This document shows, piece after piece, positions 31,721-40,402 of a stretch of 64,000 bases of DNA. Source of the DNA: Clostridiales bacterium (GTDB lineage: Bacteria; Bacillota; Clostridia; TANB77; CAG-508); the NCBI GenBank assembly GCA_019417465.1, contig DXVF01000005.1:22974-86973 (forward strand), written 5' to 3'. Below the pieces are notes generated by a model, which made no database searches, was not told the DNA's origin, and worked only from the letters and a program-made list of their open reading frames with translations. How positions within the stretch are numbered: the first letter of the stretch is position 1; each line of letters starts with the position of its first letter. The translations under genes and the position numbers were made by a program.

Positions 31721-32386
31721 TTAATTTTTATCTTCTTTTTTATCTCTCATTTTTAAATATATTAGTAATATAATACATGCTATTATTACAATTGCTAAAA
31801 TTATATAAACAAGTCTTGCTTGCCCTGTTTTAGGCATATTTGCATCATTATCTATATTAGAATCTTGAGTTGTATTAGGAGTATTTTGAGTTTGATTTTT
31901 TACTATTTTTATCTTTATAATTCTATCACCTTCTGGAATTAATTCCTTTCCATCATTTGATGTAACTTGTTTTAGCTTTATTTCTGTTTCTAATTCTCCT
32001 AAATCATCTCTTAGCTTTAATTTTATCTTTCCTATCTCTTCATCATTTGTTACTCCTGAAGTCATTTTTACAAACAAAACTTTTCCTTGATTTACATGAC
32101 CTTGAATGTCGTTATATTCTACTTTCCAGTCATTTTGTTTTTGAAATTCTATACTTTCGAAAACAGTTTCATCATACTCTAAAGATGTTTCTACAACATT
32201 TATGCCTTCATCTCCAGCATCAATATTACTAATATTCATATCAATAATTACTTCATCACCTGGATTAAATATTTCCTTTTGTGCTTTAGCAAAAAATTCA
32301 AAGCTACTTGCATTTACAATATTTGCCGTACTTAATGCAATTATAATTATTACAATTATCGCCATACACTTATTTTTACTTATCAA
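31721..32386 (-). CDS. cohesin-like surface protein with sortase-type anchor
   Basis: A 221-residue secreted protein: signal peptide (MAIIVIIIIALSTANIVNAS), one cohesin-type beta-sandwich domain (PGDEVIIDMNISNIDAGDEG, SLEYDETVF) and a C-terminal wall anchor MPKTG followed by a hydrophobic helix and RDKKEDKN. TTG start with an AGGAGGA site. Cohesin domains elsewhere bind dockerins, and the neighbouring giant protein has a dockerin-like segment, so an interaction is conceivable. A truncated paralogue lies at 34828-35118. Confidence 0.75.
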   Translation of the reverse strand: MISKNKCMAIIVIIIIALSTANIVNASSFEFFAKAQKEIFNPGDEVIIDMNISNIDAGDEGINVVETSLEYDETVFESIEFQKQNDWKVEYNDIQGHVNQGKVLFVKMTSGVTNDEEIGKIKLKLRDDLGELETEIKLKQVTSNDGKELIPEGDRIIKIKIVKNQTQNTPNTTQDSNIDNDANMPKTGQARLVYIILAIVIIACIILLIYLKMRDKKEDKN

Positions 32387-32751
32387 CTATAATCTCCTCC
32401 TTTATTTATATCCTTAATTTTGTAAAGATATTTTATTTAACTTTCCCCATTTTTTTCGTATTAGAGTACAATTTTAAAATCATTAATATACACAATTTTT
32501 CTATCTTTAAATTACACTATCAAATAATTAAATACAATTACGAACATATTACAAAAATGTTACTCTATTTATTATTTCATTAAAATACTTACGGAAACTA
32601 AAAAACAATGACTTATATAGCCATATTTTAAATTTATGTTACAATTATTTTAAAAAATATATAGCTTTTGTACTTATGTAATATCTTTGTAATATTAGAA
32701 TACAAAGAGACAAATATTCTAAACTATTTTATCCTTTTTTCTACATTTAAG
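32387..32751. other. divergent regulatory region, homologous to 39212-39550
   Basis: No gene. The stretch matches, in order and with scattered differences, the region between the LPQTG gene and cwlD: TTTCGTATTAGA, ATTACACTAT, CTTACGGAA/CTTACAGAA, TATGTTACAATTATTTTAAA-like, the TGTAATAT pair and TTTAGTTCTAAAAAA. It is one of two copies of a divergent promoter region. Confidence 0.7.
32677..32696. promoter_or_regulatory. TGTAATAT direct repeat, 11-bp period
   Basis: TGTAATATC and TGTAATATT start 11 bases apart, one DNA turn. The same arrangement occurs at 39479-39498 and 58714-58733, each upstream of a surface-protein gene. Looks like a two-site binding element for an unknown regulator. Confidence 0.45.
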
Positions 32752-32843
32752 ATTTAGTTCTAAAAAACGAATTATCTTATATATTTATATTAAAACATAT
32801 CGGGGAATTTACAATGGAATAATGGATTACTTTTATCAATAAA
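32752..32843 (+). pseudogene. deletion scar of a second cwlD copy
   Basis: The upstream flank (TTTAGTTCTAAAAAA... TTAAAACATAT) matches that of cwlD (39551-39597). It is fused directly to the last 13 codons of cwlD, which still read GIYNGIMDYFYQ plus stop. All differences from cwlD in that tail appear to be third-position and synonymous (ATT/ATC, TAC/TAT twice, CAA/CAG). So a second cwlD was kept under selection and then lost by a clean deletion from its ribosome site to its 3' end. Confidence 0.75.
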
Positions 32844-32889
32844 ACGTAGGTTGAAGCGAACGAAAAATCGTTCACTTCAACCTACGTTT
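32842..32889. terminator. long hairpin terminator after the cwlD scar
   Basis: A 21-bp stem with one mismatch (AAACGTAGGTTGAAG ... CTTCAACCTACGTTT) and 6-base loop, followed by TTATTATTTTT on the plus strand. It probably terminated the lost cwlD copy and now separates it from the convergent AAA/nuclease gene. Confidence 0.75.
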
Positions 32890-32940
32890 ATTATTTTTAA
32901 CTTTATGATATTCTAATTAATTTTTAAGCTTTTATATATT

Positions 32941-34620
32941 CTAATCTATCTTTTCTAGATACACTTCATCATTTACAGCTACTACTGTATATTTATTTAA
33001 ACCTTCAATATATTTTATATCTTCAAATTCACTATACCTTTTTATTTGCTCTTTTGCCTCGATTTGTTTTTCTTTTATTTTTTCCTTTTCATTGCTTTTT
33101 AGGTATTTAAACTCTATCATTACTGATTTATACTCTTTTGTGTTGTCTTGTGGTACTAATAGTAAGTCTGGATAATTTCTGTTTACTTCCATTTCTGATT
33201 TTACTCTAAATAGCTTTAAATTCATTGCTATACAATAGAAAACCAGTTTTACATATTTTTCGTCGAAGTTTACAAAATCCCTGTTTGATAAGTTATTTAA
33301 ATATTTGTGTACTAATTCTACTAGTGTATCTATCTTTCCTTCTAATGCTATTTCTTTTGCTATTTGTATATAATCAGCATTTACATCAATATTTATTCCT
33401 TGCCCTATTACTTTTAGAAAGTAATCAGAATATATTTCTTTCATTACTAAGTTCGGTATACTTAATTTAGGAAAACCAAGTTCTTCTTCATCTATTGTTA
33501 AATATCCTAAATAAAACAGCATTGAACTAAACTCTCTATCTCCGAACATCATTTCTGGATTAAATTTTTCTGTTATATTAGTTATTATTCCTTCTCCAGA
33601 TACCGTTTTTTCTAATATTTCTAGAAGTTTATCTCCTTGGCATAAATCTAGCATTTTTCCTAATTTTGAATAATCACTTGCCATGTTCATGTCTATTAAT
33701 TTTTGTGGTAATTCTTTATACATTACATATTCATTTAAGAAATATAAACACATATTTGAATTGTATATATTTGTTTCTGCTTTTAAAGAAAATTTATATC
33801 CATCATAATTTTCTTTAAGTATTGGTAATATTTTTTCTTGTTCTTCTTGTGTTATATTTTGTTTATTCATCAACTCTACTATTTCTTCTTTTGTAAAACC
33901 TAGCATTTCATTTAAGCTTCTATCCATTGTCTTGTCTGAACATATATTAAACCCCGATGTTAGGCTATCTAGAGTTATTGGTGCTACTCCTGTTATAAAT
34001 ATTCTATCTACTACTGTTTCTGTTCCCTCTTTTAATATCTCGTACCATTTTCTTATCTTTCCATTTTTTGATACCAATTCTTTAAACTTTCCTGTATTAA
34101 AGCTTAATAATTCATTTGCAAAGTGATCATATTCGTCTATTATTACATATATTTTTTCTCCGTTTTTTTGTATATTAAATGATTGAAATAAACTTGCTAG
34201 CATCCCTTCTGTAGTTTGTTCTGGATTTATATAAAATTCAATTTCATATTTTTGAATAAAATTTTTTATTGCTATATCTGCTTTTTCTCTAAAACCTTTC
34301 ATTGTTGTTTCTTCTGTTTCTGTATTTATTCCAGAGAAATTAAACCTTAAAATATGGTAACTATTTTTTAATGGCGTTGGATTTTTTCCTATATATGTTT
34401 CTCCATATAATTTTTCAAATTTATCCTTCGCTTTTATATCATAATAATATTCTAGGGTGCTTGTAAATAACGTTTTTCCAAATTTTCTTGGGCGTAAAAA
34501 CATTATTCTCTTTTCTGCTAAATCTTCTAATTTTTCTATATATCTAGTTTTATCAACATAGTAGTAATTATCTTCTATTAGTTCTTCATAATTACTTATA
34601 CCATATGGTAACTTCTTCAT
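32941..34620 (-). CDS. AAA-ATPase-like protein with PD-(D/E)XK nuclease-like domain
   Basis: About 559 residues of the AAA_ATPase-like/DUF1703 family common in gut Bacillota and Bacteroidota. It starts MKKLPYGISNYEELIEDNYY with a Walker A-like segment RPRKFGKTLF, a Walker B-like VIIDEYDHF, and C-terminal nuclease-like motifs NYPDLLLVPQ and MIEFKYLKSNE (D...ExK). Role unknown; a defence or mobile-element function is often suspected. The ATG at 34620 is used, with an in-frame GTG 9 bases upstream as alternative. It has inserted between the two copies of the cohesin-like gene. It contains TTC GGA (near 33541) without a frame break. Confidence 0.85.
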   Translation of the reverse strand: MKKLPYGISNYEELIEDNYYYVDKTRYIEKLEDLAEKRIMFLRPRKFGKTLFTSTLEYYYDIKAKDKFEKLYGETYIGKNPTPLKNSYHILRFNFSGINTETEETTMKGFREKADIAIKNFIQKYEIEFYINPEQTTEGMLASLFQSFNIQKNGEKIYVIIDEYDHFANELLSFNTGKFKELVSKNGKIRKWYEILKEGTETVVDRIFITGVAPITLDSLTSGFNICSDKTMDRSLNEMLGFTKEEIVELMNKQNITQEEQEKILPILKENYDGYKFSLKAETNIYNSNMCLYFLNEYVMYKELPQKLIDMNMASDYSKLGKMLDLCQGDKLLEILEKTVSGEGIITNITEKFNPEMMFGDREFSSMLFYLGYLTIDEEELGFPKLSIPNLVMKEIYSDYFLKVIGQGINIDVNADYIQIAKEIALEGKIDTLVELVHKYLNNLSNRDFVNFDEKYVKLVFYCIAMNLKLFRVKSEMEVNRNYPDLLLVPQDNTKEYKSVMIEFKYLKSNEKEKIKEKQIEAKEQIKRYSEFEDIKYIEGLNKYTVVAVNDEVYLEKID

Positions 34621-34827
34621 AACTAACACCCATAACCCAATTTACTTAATTGTTCTACAAAACAATTGAATTGTTACAACTCATATCTGCTAAATACTTC
34701 ACAACTAACCTAATAATTTCGGGTTATTTTTTCCTTCTCTTAAAATATTTTTTAACATTTTTATTTTAACATATTGCAAAAGTTTAGGCAAGTTAATATC
34801 AATATCTTCAAATAGGAAATCTCACTA

Positions 34828-35118
34828 TTAATTAAATTTACTCCTTACTAGAAATTTCCTATTATTTTGCTTTTCAAACTCCATATTTTCAAATATACTA
34901 TCATCATATTCTAATGATGTCTCAATAACATTAATTCCTTCATCTCCAGCATCAATATTGCTAATATTCATATCAATAATTACTTCATCTCCTGGATTAA
35001 CCATTTCGCTTTGAGCTTTAGCAGTAAATTTAAAACTACTTGCATTTGAAATGTTTAAAATACTTAATAACAAAATACATGTTATAAATAGAATAATATA
35101 TTTACTTTTATTCACCAA
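34828..35118 (-). pseudogene. truncated paralogue of the cohesin-like surface protein
   Basis: A 96-codon frame whose first 87 residues parallel the 221-residue protein at 31721-32386 (signal peptide, then PGDEVIIDMNISNIDAGDEG and SLEYDDSIFENMEF). It then ends in unrelated residues RKFLVRSKFN and lacks the rest of the domain and the anchor. It starts 28 bases after the LPQTG gene stop, with an AAGGAG site. No CGG is involved; this is a true 3' deletion. Confidence 0.75.
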
Positions 35119-35146
35119 CTAATATCACTCCTTAAAAACTAATGTA

Positions 35147-38100
35147 CTAGTATTTTTTATAAATGAAATACGCTGCAAATGTTATTAAGAACATTCCTAT
35201 AATTACAAATATTCCGCATTTTAACATACTATTTGACTCTCCTGTTTGAGGAAGAATTGTTGGTTTCTTTACTTTTACATTTTCAAAATCCTCATCATCC
35301 TCTAAACCATTTATTATAGAAGTTACACTTGAATTTTCTGCTTCTTGCTTTTTATACTCTGAAAAGTTATCTGGTAATATTGTATTATCTGGAGTAGAAT
35401 CTCTATCTTCTATTTTATCTTCTGCAATAAAAGCAATATTTACTAATCTACCTTCTTCTTCTGCATCAGCTGTTACTTTAAGAACAACCTTTACCTCTAA
35501 ATAAGTTGGACTGCCTTCTCCAGAATATGCTGGTATTACACTTCCATTTAAATAATCTGTTGCAATAAATACTGCATCCTTACTATTATCAGTAACTTTT
35601 CCTTCTTTATCTAGCATCTTCCATTTATATTGATTATTAACAACATTATTTGCTACATATTCAAGTCCTTGTGGTAAATAATCTTTAATAACAGTAGCTG
35701 TACCATCTATAGCACCTTCATTATATATTCTTATAGTATATAATATATAATCACCAATTTTTACTTCTAATGGTTTCTTTGTTTGAGAATATTCTATTTT
35801 TCCAGTTTGACTATTCAATTTTGCTACTGGAGTTCTGCTAACATCTAATGTTTTTTCATTAACACTTGTTATAAATTTTCTTAAACTCAAGTCACCTATT
35901 TCTTTGGTTGGATCATTTGGTAAAATTATTATTAAATCATTAGTTTCCTCATTTTTCTCTATTTTTACTTTTCCTGAATAATCACCAATATTTTTTACTG
36001 ATTTTATTTCATATGCATCTTCCTCATCATTTAATCCTACTTCTAATTCGAAAGTAATTAGTCTTTCAAATTTTACATACCCATTTACTGTTTCTATTTC
36101 TTCTATTTGATATTTATGAGTTCCTACTTTTAAAATAGAAATATCATTAATTTGTATATATCCATTTTCACCATTTATTTGTTCTGTAACAAAATCTTTA
36201 TCAATAACATTGTTTTCATCATCATCTATAGCTACAATGTGAAGTTTTACACCATTTAAACCTTCTTTAGTTTCTGAATTAATTTTTCTTATTGCAATAT
36301 TATACTTACCATCAATTTCATAATCTGGAGCTATTTGATCATTAACTACATTTACTTGTATTAATCTTTCATTTACTATAACTTTTCCATTATCAAAAAC
36401 ATCATCTGCTTTAGGTTCTAATTCATACTCTTCATTTATTTTTATTGTTTTAACACTAAATGTAATAGGTTCATCTATTGAAACATACCCTTCTGGTGCT
36501 TTTTTCTCTGTAATAGTAAAATTATATATTTCATTTTCATTTTCAATTTTTGTTTGTGGTATACTTATATAACCATTTTCATCAGTAGTAAGAATTTCTT
36601 TATAAATTTCTGTTGAATTTTTTGTTATTATAACTTCAAAATCAGCACCATTTAATCTTTTATTAGAATCTAATCTATCTGCTTTAATTAGCTCAAAATC
36701 AAATGAACCTTTTATTTTTTTATTTGGAATAGTTACATCAACCAACTCATTTTGTACTACTACAATTGCTCCATCTTCTTCATGGCTATCTATAGGATTT
36801 AATACATATTTATTATCTTTTAATATCGAAACAACTTCAAATTCAATTTTTCCATTTGGGTTATATCCATTTGGAGCTGTAATTTCTTCTATTATTACTG
36901 TATAAGTTTTTCCTGTATCATCTATTTCTATTCCATCTAAAGTTATTTCACCTAAATCGTTAGTCTTTTCAGTTTTTCTAGCTATCACATTTGCTCCATC
37001 TTTTACTGTAATATCAAATGTAGCACCTGGTAGTTTATCACTATTATTTTCGCTATCAACTTTATTAACTCTTATAGAAATATTTCCCTTCTTAGGAGTA
37101 ATTTTTTCATTTAACACTCTTGTCCTTAATTGTTTTTGTACAGAAGCAAATTGTGATTTATGTATTTCTCCTCCTGGATTAGATGCTTCATCTGCTATTA
37201 CACTTGCATTAATAGTAGTTTCAACTATAATATTACCACTTGGTGCAAGCAATGTTCCTATTATATTATTTTTGTATATTCCAATATCTCCTTTAAATGG
37301 AGTATTTGAATCTTCATTATAAAAATTCCATAAAATTCTTGTACTTATTGAATTCCAAGAAAAATCTTCATCTAGTTCTCCCCACTCAATTGTGTTTGAT
37401 AAATCTATTCTATCTAATCCTGACATATCTACATTTATAACTAGATATTTACCATCTTCTAAGTATCTACTCAAGTCAAGAGTTTCACTTTGCGCTACAC
37501 CATTATTTAATCCATTTACTTCTCCATTTTCATATATAGCTCCATCTGCATCTAAATTTATAACATTAACAGTATCAGAACTTCCTACATCATTATATAA
37601 TTTACTAGAAAAGGCATTTAATTTTGTAAATTCACTTTCAAAATTTATAATTTTATAATCATCATCTCTTTTTTGTAATTCATATGATTCATTTTCTGCA
37701 TTCCATACTACTTTATAATTTTCTCCATCATTTAATTTGTATTGTTTTAAGGTATTTACAATTGCAGAAACATATACTTCATTTGTAGTGATATTTTTCT
37801 TTATTTTCACATATGTTGGAGCCTCACTTAATTCTACTTGTACTCTACCACTTTCCCATCTTCTTGTCCACTTAACTTTTTTAATTGTTGTTATATTTTC
37901 ATTTCCTTCAGTAGATTCTATATTAGTTATAACTTCTTCTACATCTCCCCAGTTATCAAACTTAATATATGTAGATTTCTGATTTTCATCTGGTAAATAT
38001 TTGCTTAAATCTTTTCCATTATAATCAGTAATATCGTCTATAGTGGTTATATCAACATATCCTGTAAAATCAGGAGTTATATTTTGAGTATTTACTTTGC

Positions 38101-39211
38101 TATATACTTCATATATAGGATTTAATGCTACATCAATACTATAATTATTTATTATTTCTGTTACAGTAGCATTTTCAACCTGACTATTAATTAAACTATC
38201 ATATGTAATTTCATCATATAATGTATATATAATATTTCCACTTGCATCTTCTGAGACTACATATTCTATACTTCCATTTTCATTATATTTATAACTATTA
38301 GTAAATCCATCTTTTGTTATAGCTTCATCATAGTTATTAAAATCTTTCTCAGCTACAACTACAAGCTCAAACTCTTCTGGTGATGAGGTTAATACTGTTC
38401 CTGAATTGTAATGTGCTAAATTTTTATTATTATCTTTATATAGACCTAAGAATGCTGTCATAGGTATTACTAATTTTGGATTTTCACCGTTATTTGCATC
38501 TGCTGCATGGTTTGACCATTGTAATATATTTTGAATATACGAAACATTTCCTAAACTCGCCTCATTTGCAATTATTATTGTTTCATCATCTTCATATGTT
38601 ACAGTCACACCTTGTGATGTAACAGTATTATTCATTATAGGATTATTGTTTTCATCTAATTCAAAAATATAGTATTTTGTATCTGAATCTAAATCAGTAA
38701 AAGTTGCTGTTCCTTCTCCATTTACAGTAGTAACAGTAATTATATCATGATTTGTTTTTACATAGTAACTTTCTCCTGTTCCAGAATTTGTTTGCTTTGT
38801 AAATAAACCAAATTTAAAAGTACCATCTGTAAGATTTCCATCAACTTTATTTGTTACTGTTATAGAATAATCTTTAGTTTTATAAATTTCTAATACTGCA
38901 TTTGTAAAATTAAATATTTGACCTATATATGCATTTTTTACAGCTATATTTCCTTCCATATGACATTGTTGACGAAAGGTATTTGCAAATACAGAATAAT
39001 CTATCGCAGTGCCTAGTCCTTTTACAATATCTGATACTGATATTGGTATTTTATTATATGAACTATTATCTTGCTCAGATACATTAGAACTATTGCTTAA
39101 TTCTTCTACTACTGCCTTTACTCCATTTACAACATTAATCATTTGAGAAACTACAATTATGAAACTTGTTATAATAGCCGTAATGTAGATATATTTTCCT
39201 AACTTTTTCAT
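35147..39211 (-). CDS. LPQTG-anchored surface protein with choice-of-anchor A and SpaA domains
   Basis: A 1,354-residue wall protein. After a signal helix there is a choice-of-anchor A domain (DYSVFANTFRQQCHMEGNIA ... IGTLLAPSGNIIVETTINAS and GGEIHKSQF), four SpaA/prealbumin-like isopeptide domains (IRVNKVDSENNSDKLPGATF, FELIKADRLDSNKRLNGADF, IAIRKINSETKEGLNGVKL), a DUF11-like domain (IGDYILYTIRIYNEGAIDG) and the sortase signal LPQTG at the C-terminus with membrane helix and KKY tail. Probably a pilin-like or adhesive protein with isopeptide-stabilised stalk. Divergent from cwlD. Confidence 0.88.
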   Translation of the reverse strand: MKKLGKYIYITAIITSFIIVVSQMINVVNGVKAVVEELSNSSNVSEQDNSSYNKIPISVSDIVKGLGTAIDYSVFANTFRQQCHMEGNIAVKNAYIGQIFNFTNAVLEIYKTKDYSITVTNKVDGNLTDGTFKFGLFTKQTNSGTGESYYVKTNHDIITVTTVNGEGTATFTDLDSDTKYYIFELDENNNPIMNNTVTSQGVTVTYEDDETIIIANEASLGNVSYIQNILQWSNHAADANNGENPKLVIPMTAFLGLYKDNNKNLAHYNSGTVLTSSPEEFELVVVAEKDFNNYDEAITKDGFTNSYKYNENGSIEYVVSEDASGNIIYTLYDEITYDSLINSQVENATVTEIINNYSIDVALNPIYEVYSKVNTQNITPDFTGYVDITTIDDITDYNGKDLSKYLPDENQKSTYIKFDNWGDVEEVITNIESTEGNENITTIKKVKWTRRWESGRVQVELSEAPTYVKIKKNITTNEVYVSAIVNTLKQYKLNDGENYKVVWNAENESYELQKRDDDYKIINFESEFTKLNAFSSKLYNDVGSSDTVNVINLDADGAIYENGEVNGLNNGVAQSETLDLSRYLEDGKYLVINVDMSGLDRIDLSNTIEWGELDEDFSWNSISTRILWNFYNEDSNTPFKGDIGIYKNNIIGTLLAPSGNIIVETTINASVIADEASNPGGEIHKSQFASVQKQLRTRVLNEKITPKKGNISIRVNKVDSENNSDKLPGATFDITVKDGANVIARKTEKTNDLGEITLDGIEIDDTGKTYTVIIEEITAPNGYNPNGKIEFEVVSILKDNKYVLNPIDSHEEDGAIVVVQNELVDVTIPNKKIKGSFDFELIKADRLDSNKRLNGADFEVIITKNSTEIYKEILTTDENGYISIPQTKIENENEIYNFTITEKKAPEGYVSIDEPITFSVKTIKINEEYELEPKADDVFDNGKVIVNERLIQVNVVNDQIAPDYEIDGKYNIAIRKINSETKEGLNGVKLHIVAIDDDENNVIDKDFVTEQINGENGYIQINDISILKVGTHKYQIEEIETVNGYVKFERLITFELEVGLNDEEDAYEIKSVKNIGDYSGKVKIEKNEETNDLIIILPNDPTKEIGDLSLRKFITSVNEKTLDVSRTPVAKLNSQTGKIEYSQTKKPLEVKIGDYILYTIRIYNEGAIDGTATVIKDYLPQGLEYVANNVVNNQYKWKMLDKEGKVTDNSKDAVFIATDYLNGSVIPAYSGEGSPTYLEVKVVLKVTADAEEEGRLVNIAFIAEDKIEDRDSTPDNTILPDNFSEYKKQEAENSSVTSIINGLEDDEDFENVKVKKPTILPQTGESNSMLKCGIFVIIGMFLITFAAYFIYKKY

Positions 39212-39611
39212 TTGATTTTACCCATTCCTTTCGTATTAGAATACTATTAAAAAATTACTAATAGATATATTTATCTATATTAAAATTACACTATTTAATA
39301 AATAAAAGCAAATAAAAAACATTACAAAACGTTAACCTTATTTAAATTTAATAAAAATGCTTACAGAAGCTATCTAATAATGCCTTATATATTCATATAT
39401 TAAATTTATATTACAAATTATTTTAAAATAATCAAAAAATATGATTTAATATAAAACCTTTCTATTTGTAGATGTTTATGTAATATTACTGTAATATTAC
39501 ATATTTTTTCATTAGTATTCTACTTAAATATATTAGAGTATATTTAATATTTAGTTCTAAAAAATAAATTACCTTATATATTTATATTAAAACATATTGG
39601 AGGAATCTTTT
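39212..39611. other. divergent regulatory region between LPQTG gene and cwlD
   Basis: No gene. It is the second copy of the region seen at 32387-32751 and holds the TGTAATATT direct repeat. It must contain promoters for both the LPQTG gene (minus) and cwlD (plus). The cwlD ribosome site TTGGAGGAAT is at its right end. Confidence 0.7.
39479..39498. promoter_or_regulatory. TGTAATATT direct repeat, 11-bp period
   Basis: Two TGTAATATT units start 11 bases apart, in the same position relative to flanking homology as the pair at 32677-32696. Confidence 0.45.
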
Positions 39612-40324
39612 ATGATAGTATTAAGTAAAAAAAGAATAATGGTAACTATTTCAATGGTATTTGTAGCATTATTTGCCTTTGTAATTCAAAAAGCAAGTTT
39701 AGATAAAACTATAGAAACAGTGGCACTACCTGTTACGAACAAAGTTATTGTTATAGATGCAGGACACGGGGTACCAGATGAGGGGGCTCGGAAGTTCATC
39801 TCGGAACTACAGAAGCCGAAACGAATTTAAAAATAGCATTAAAATTGCAAAACTTATTAGAACAAAGTGGTGCAACTGTTATATTAACTCGCTCAGATGA
39901 AAATGCTATTTATGATTTAGATAGTAAAACTTTAAGAGAGAAAAAAGTATCTGATATTCATAATAGAGTAAAAATAGGAAATGAATCTTCAGCAGATATA
40001 TTTGTATCTATTCATTTAAATAAAATACCTCAAAATCAATATTATGGATGGCAAACATTTTATAAAGATGGAAATGAGCAAAGTATGAAACTTTCTAAGA
40101 GTATACAAAGCAATTTAAATGAATCTATTCAAAGAGAAAATAATAGAGTTGCAATGAAGATAGATAATATATATATAGTTAAACATGTTGAAATTCCAAT
40201 AACTATAGTAGAATGTGGATTTTTATCAAATCCAGAAGAAGAAAAATTATTACTTGAAGATGAATATCAGAACAAATTAGCATGGGGAATCTATAATGGA
40301 ATAATGGATTATTTTTATCAGTAA
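39612..40324 (+). CDS. cwlD: N-acetylmuramoyl-L-alanine amidase (CwlD type), read through two CGG +1 shifts
   Basis: Conceptual product of 236 residues. Signal/anchor helix (about 9-25), then an Amidase_3 domain: zinc ligands His52 (DAGHG), Glu67 (GTTEAETN), His in VSIHLNK, and catalytic Glu in VECGFLSNPEE. It cleaves the amide bond between MurNAc and the stem peptide; CwlD proteins act in spore-cortex formation. Conventional reading breaks it into 77 and 159 residues. Skipping C at CGG 39789-39791 and 39802-39804 gives DEGA-G-SSS-G-TTEAETNLKIALKLQ, with one open frame of 237 codons. ATG at 39612 preceded by TTGGAGGAA. All zinc ligands after His52 depend on both shifts. Confidence 0.92.
39789..39791 (+). 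other. in-frame CGG, +1 recoding site (GCT CGG A)
   Basis: cwlD codon 60. One of two plus-strand sites, showing the effect follows the coding strand. Unshifted translation reaches a stop about 14 codons later. Confidence 0.93.
39802..39804 (+). other. in-frame CGG, +1 recoding site (TCT CGG A)
   Basis: cwlD codon 64, 13 nt after the previous site. It becomes an in-frame CGG only after the first shift has occurred; in the unshifted frame it reads ATC TCG GAA. That the second shift is needed exactly there strongly supports frame-dependent decoding. Confidence 0.95.
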
Positions 40325-40334
40325 TGAACAATAG

Positions 40335-40379
40335 ACAAAAAAAGGGGGGGTGGTTCTCTTGTCCACCGTCCCCTTTGTA
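40335..40379. repeat. GGGACGG-type imperfect palindrome
   Basis: G-rich and C-rich arms (AAAGGGGGGGTGG / CCACCGTCCCCTTT) between convergent cwlD and the GGDEF gene. Its sequence style matches the larger palindromes at 43221-43358 and 49231-49300 and contrasts with the A/T-rich surroundings. It could serve as a bidirectional terminator. Confidence 0.6.
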
Positions 40380-40402
40380 CAAATAAGTAGTTTTATTAAG
40401 AT

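Noticed and set aside
32941..34629. AAA/PD-(D/E)XK gene as a transposase or defence island core
   Set aside because: The family is recognised as AAA_ATPase-like/DUF1703; no terminal repeats, target duplications or partner defence genes are visible.
34828..35118. Truncated cohesin-like copy as another recoding case
   Set aside because: There is no CGG at its end and the missing part is absent from all frames downstream; it is a true deletion.
39212..39235. Five-codon leader frame whose TGA overlaps the ATG of the LPQTG gene
   Set aside because: Its ATG is fused to the AAAGGA ribosome site with no spacing, so it is unlikely to be translated.
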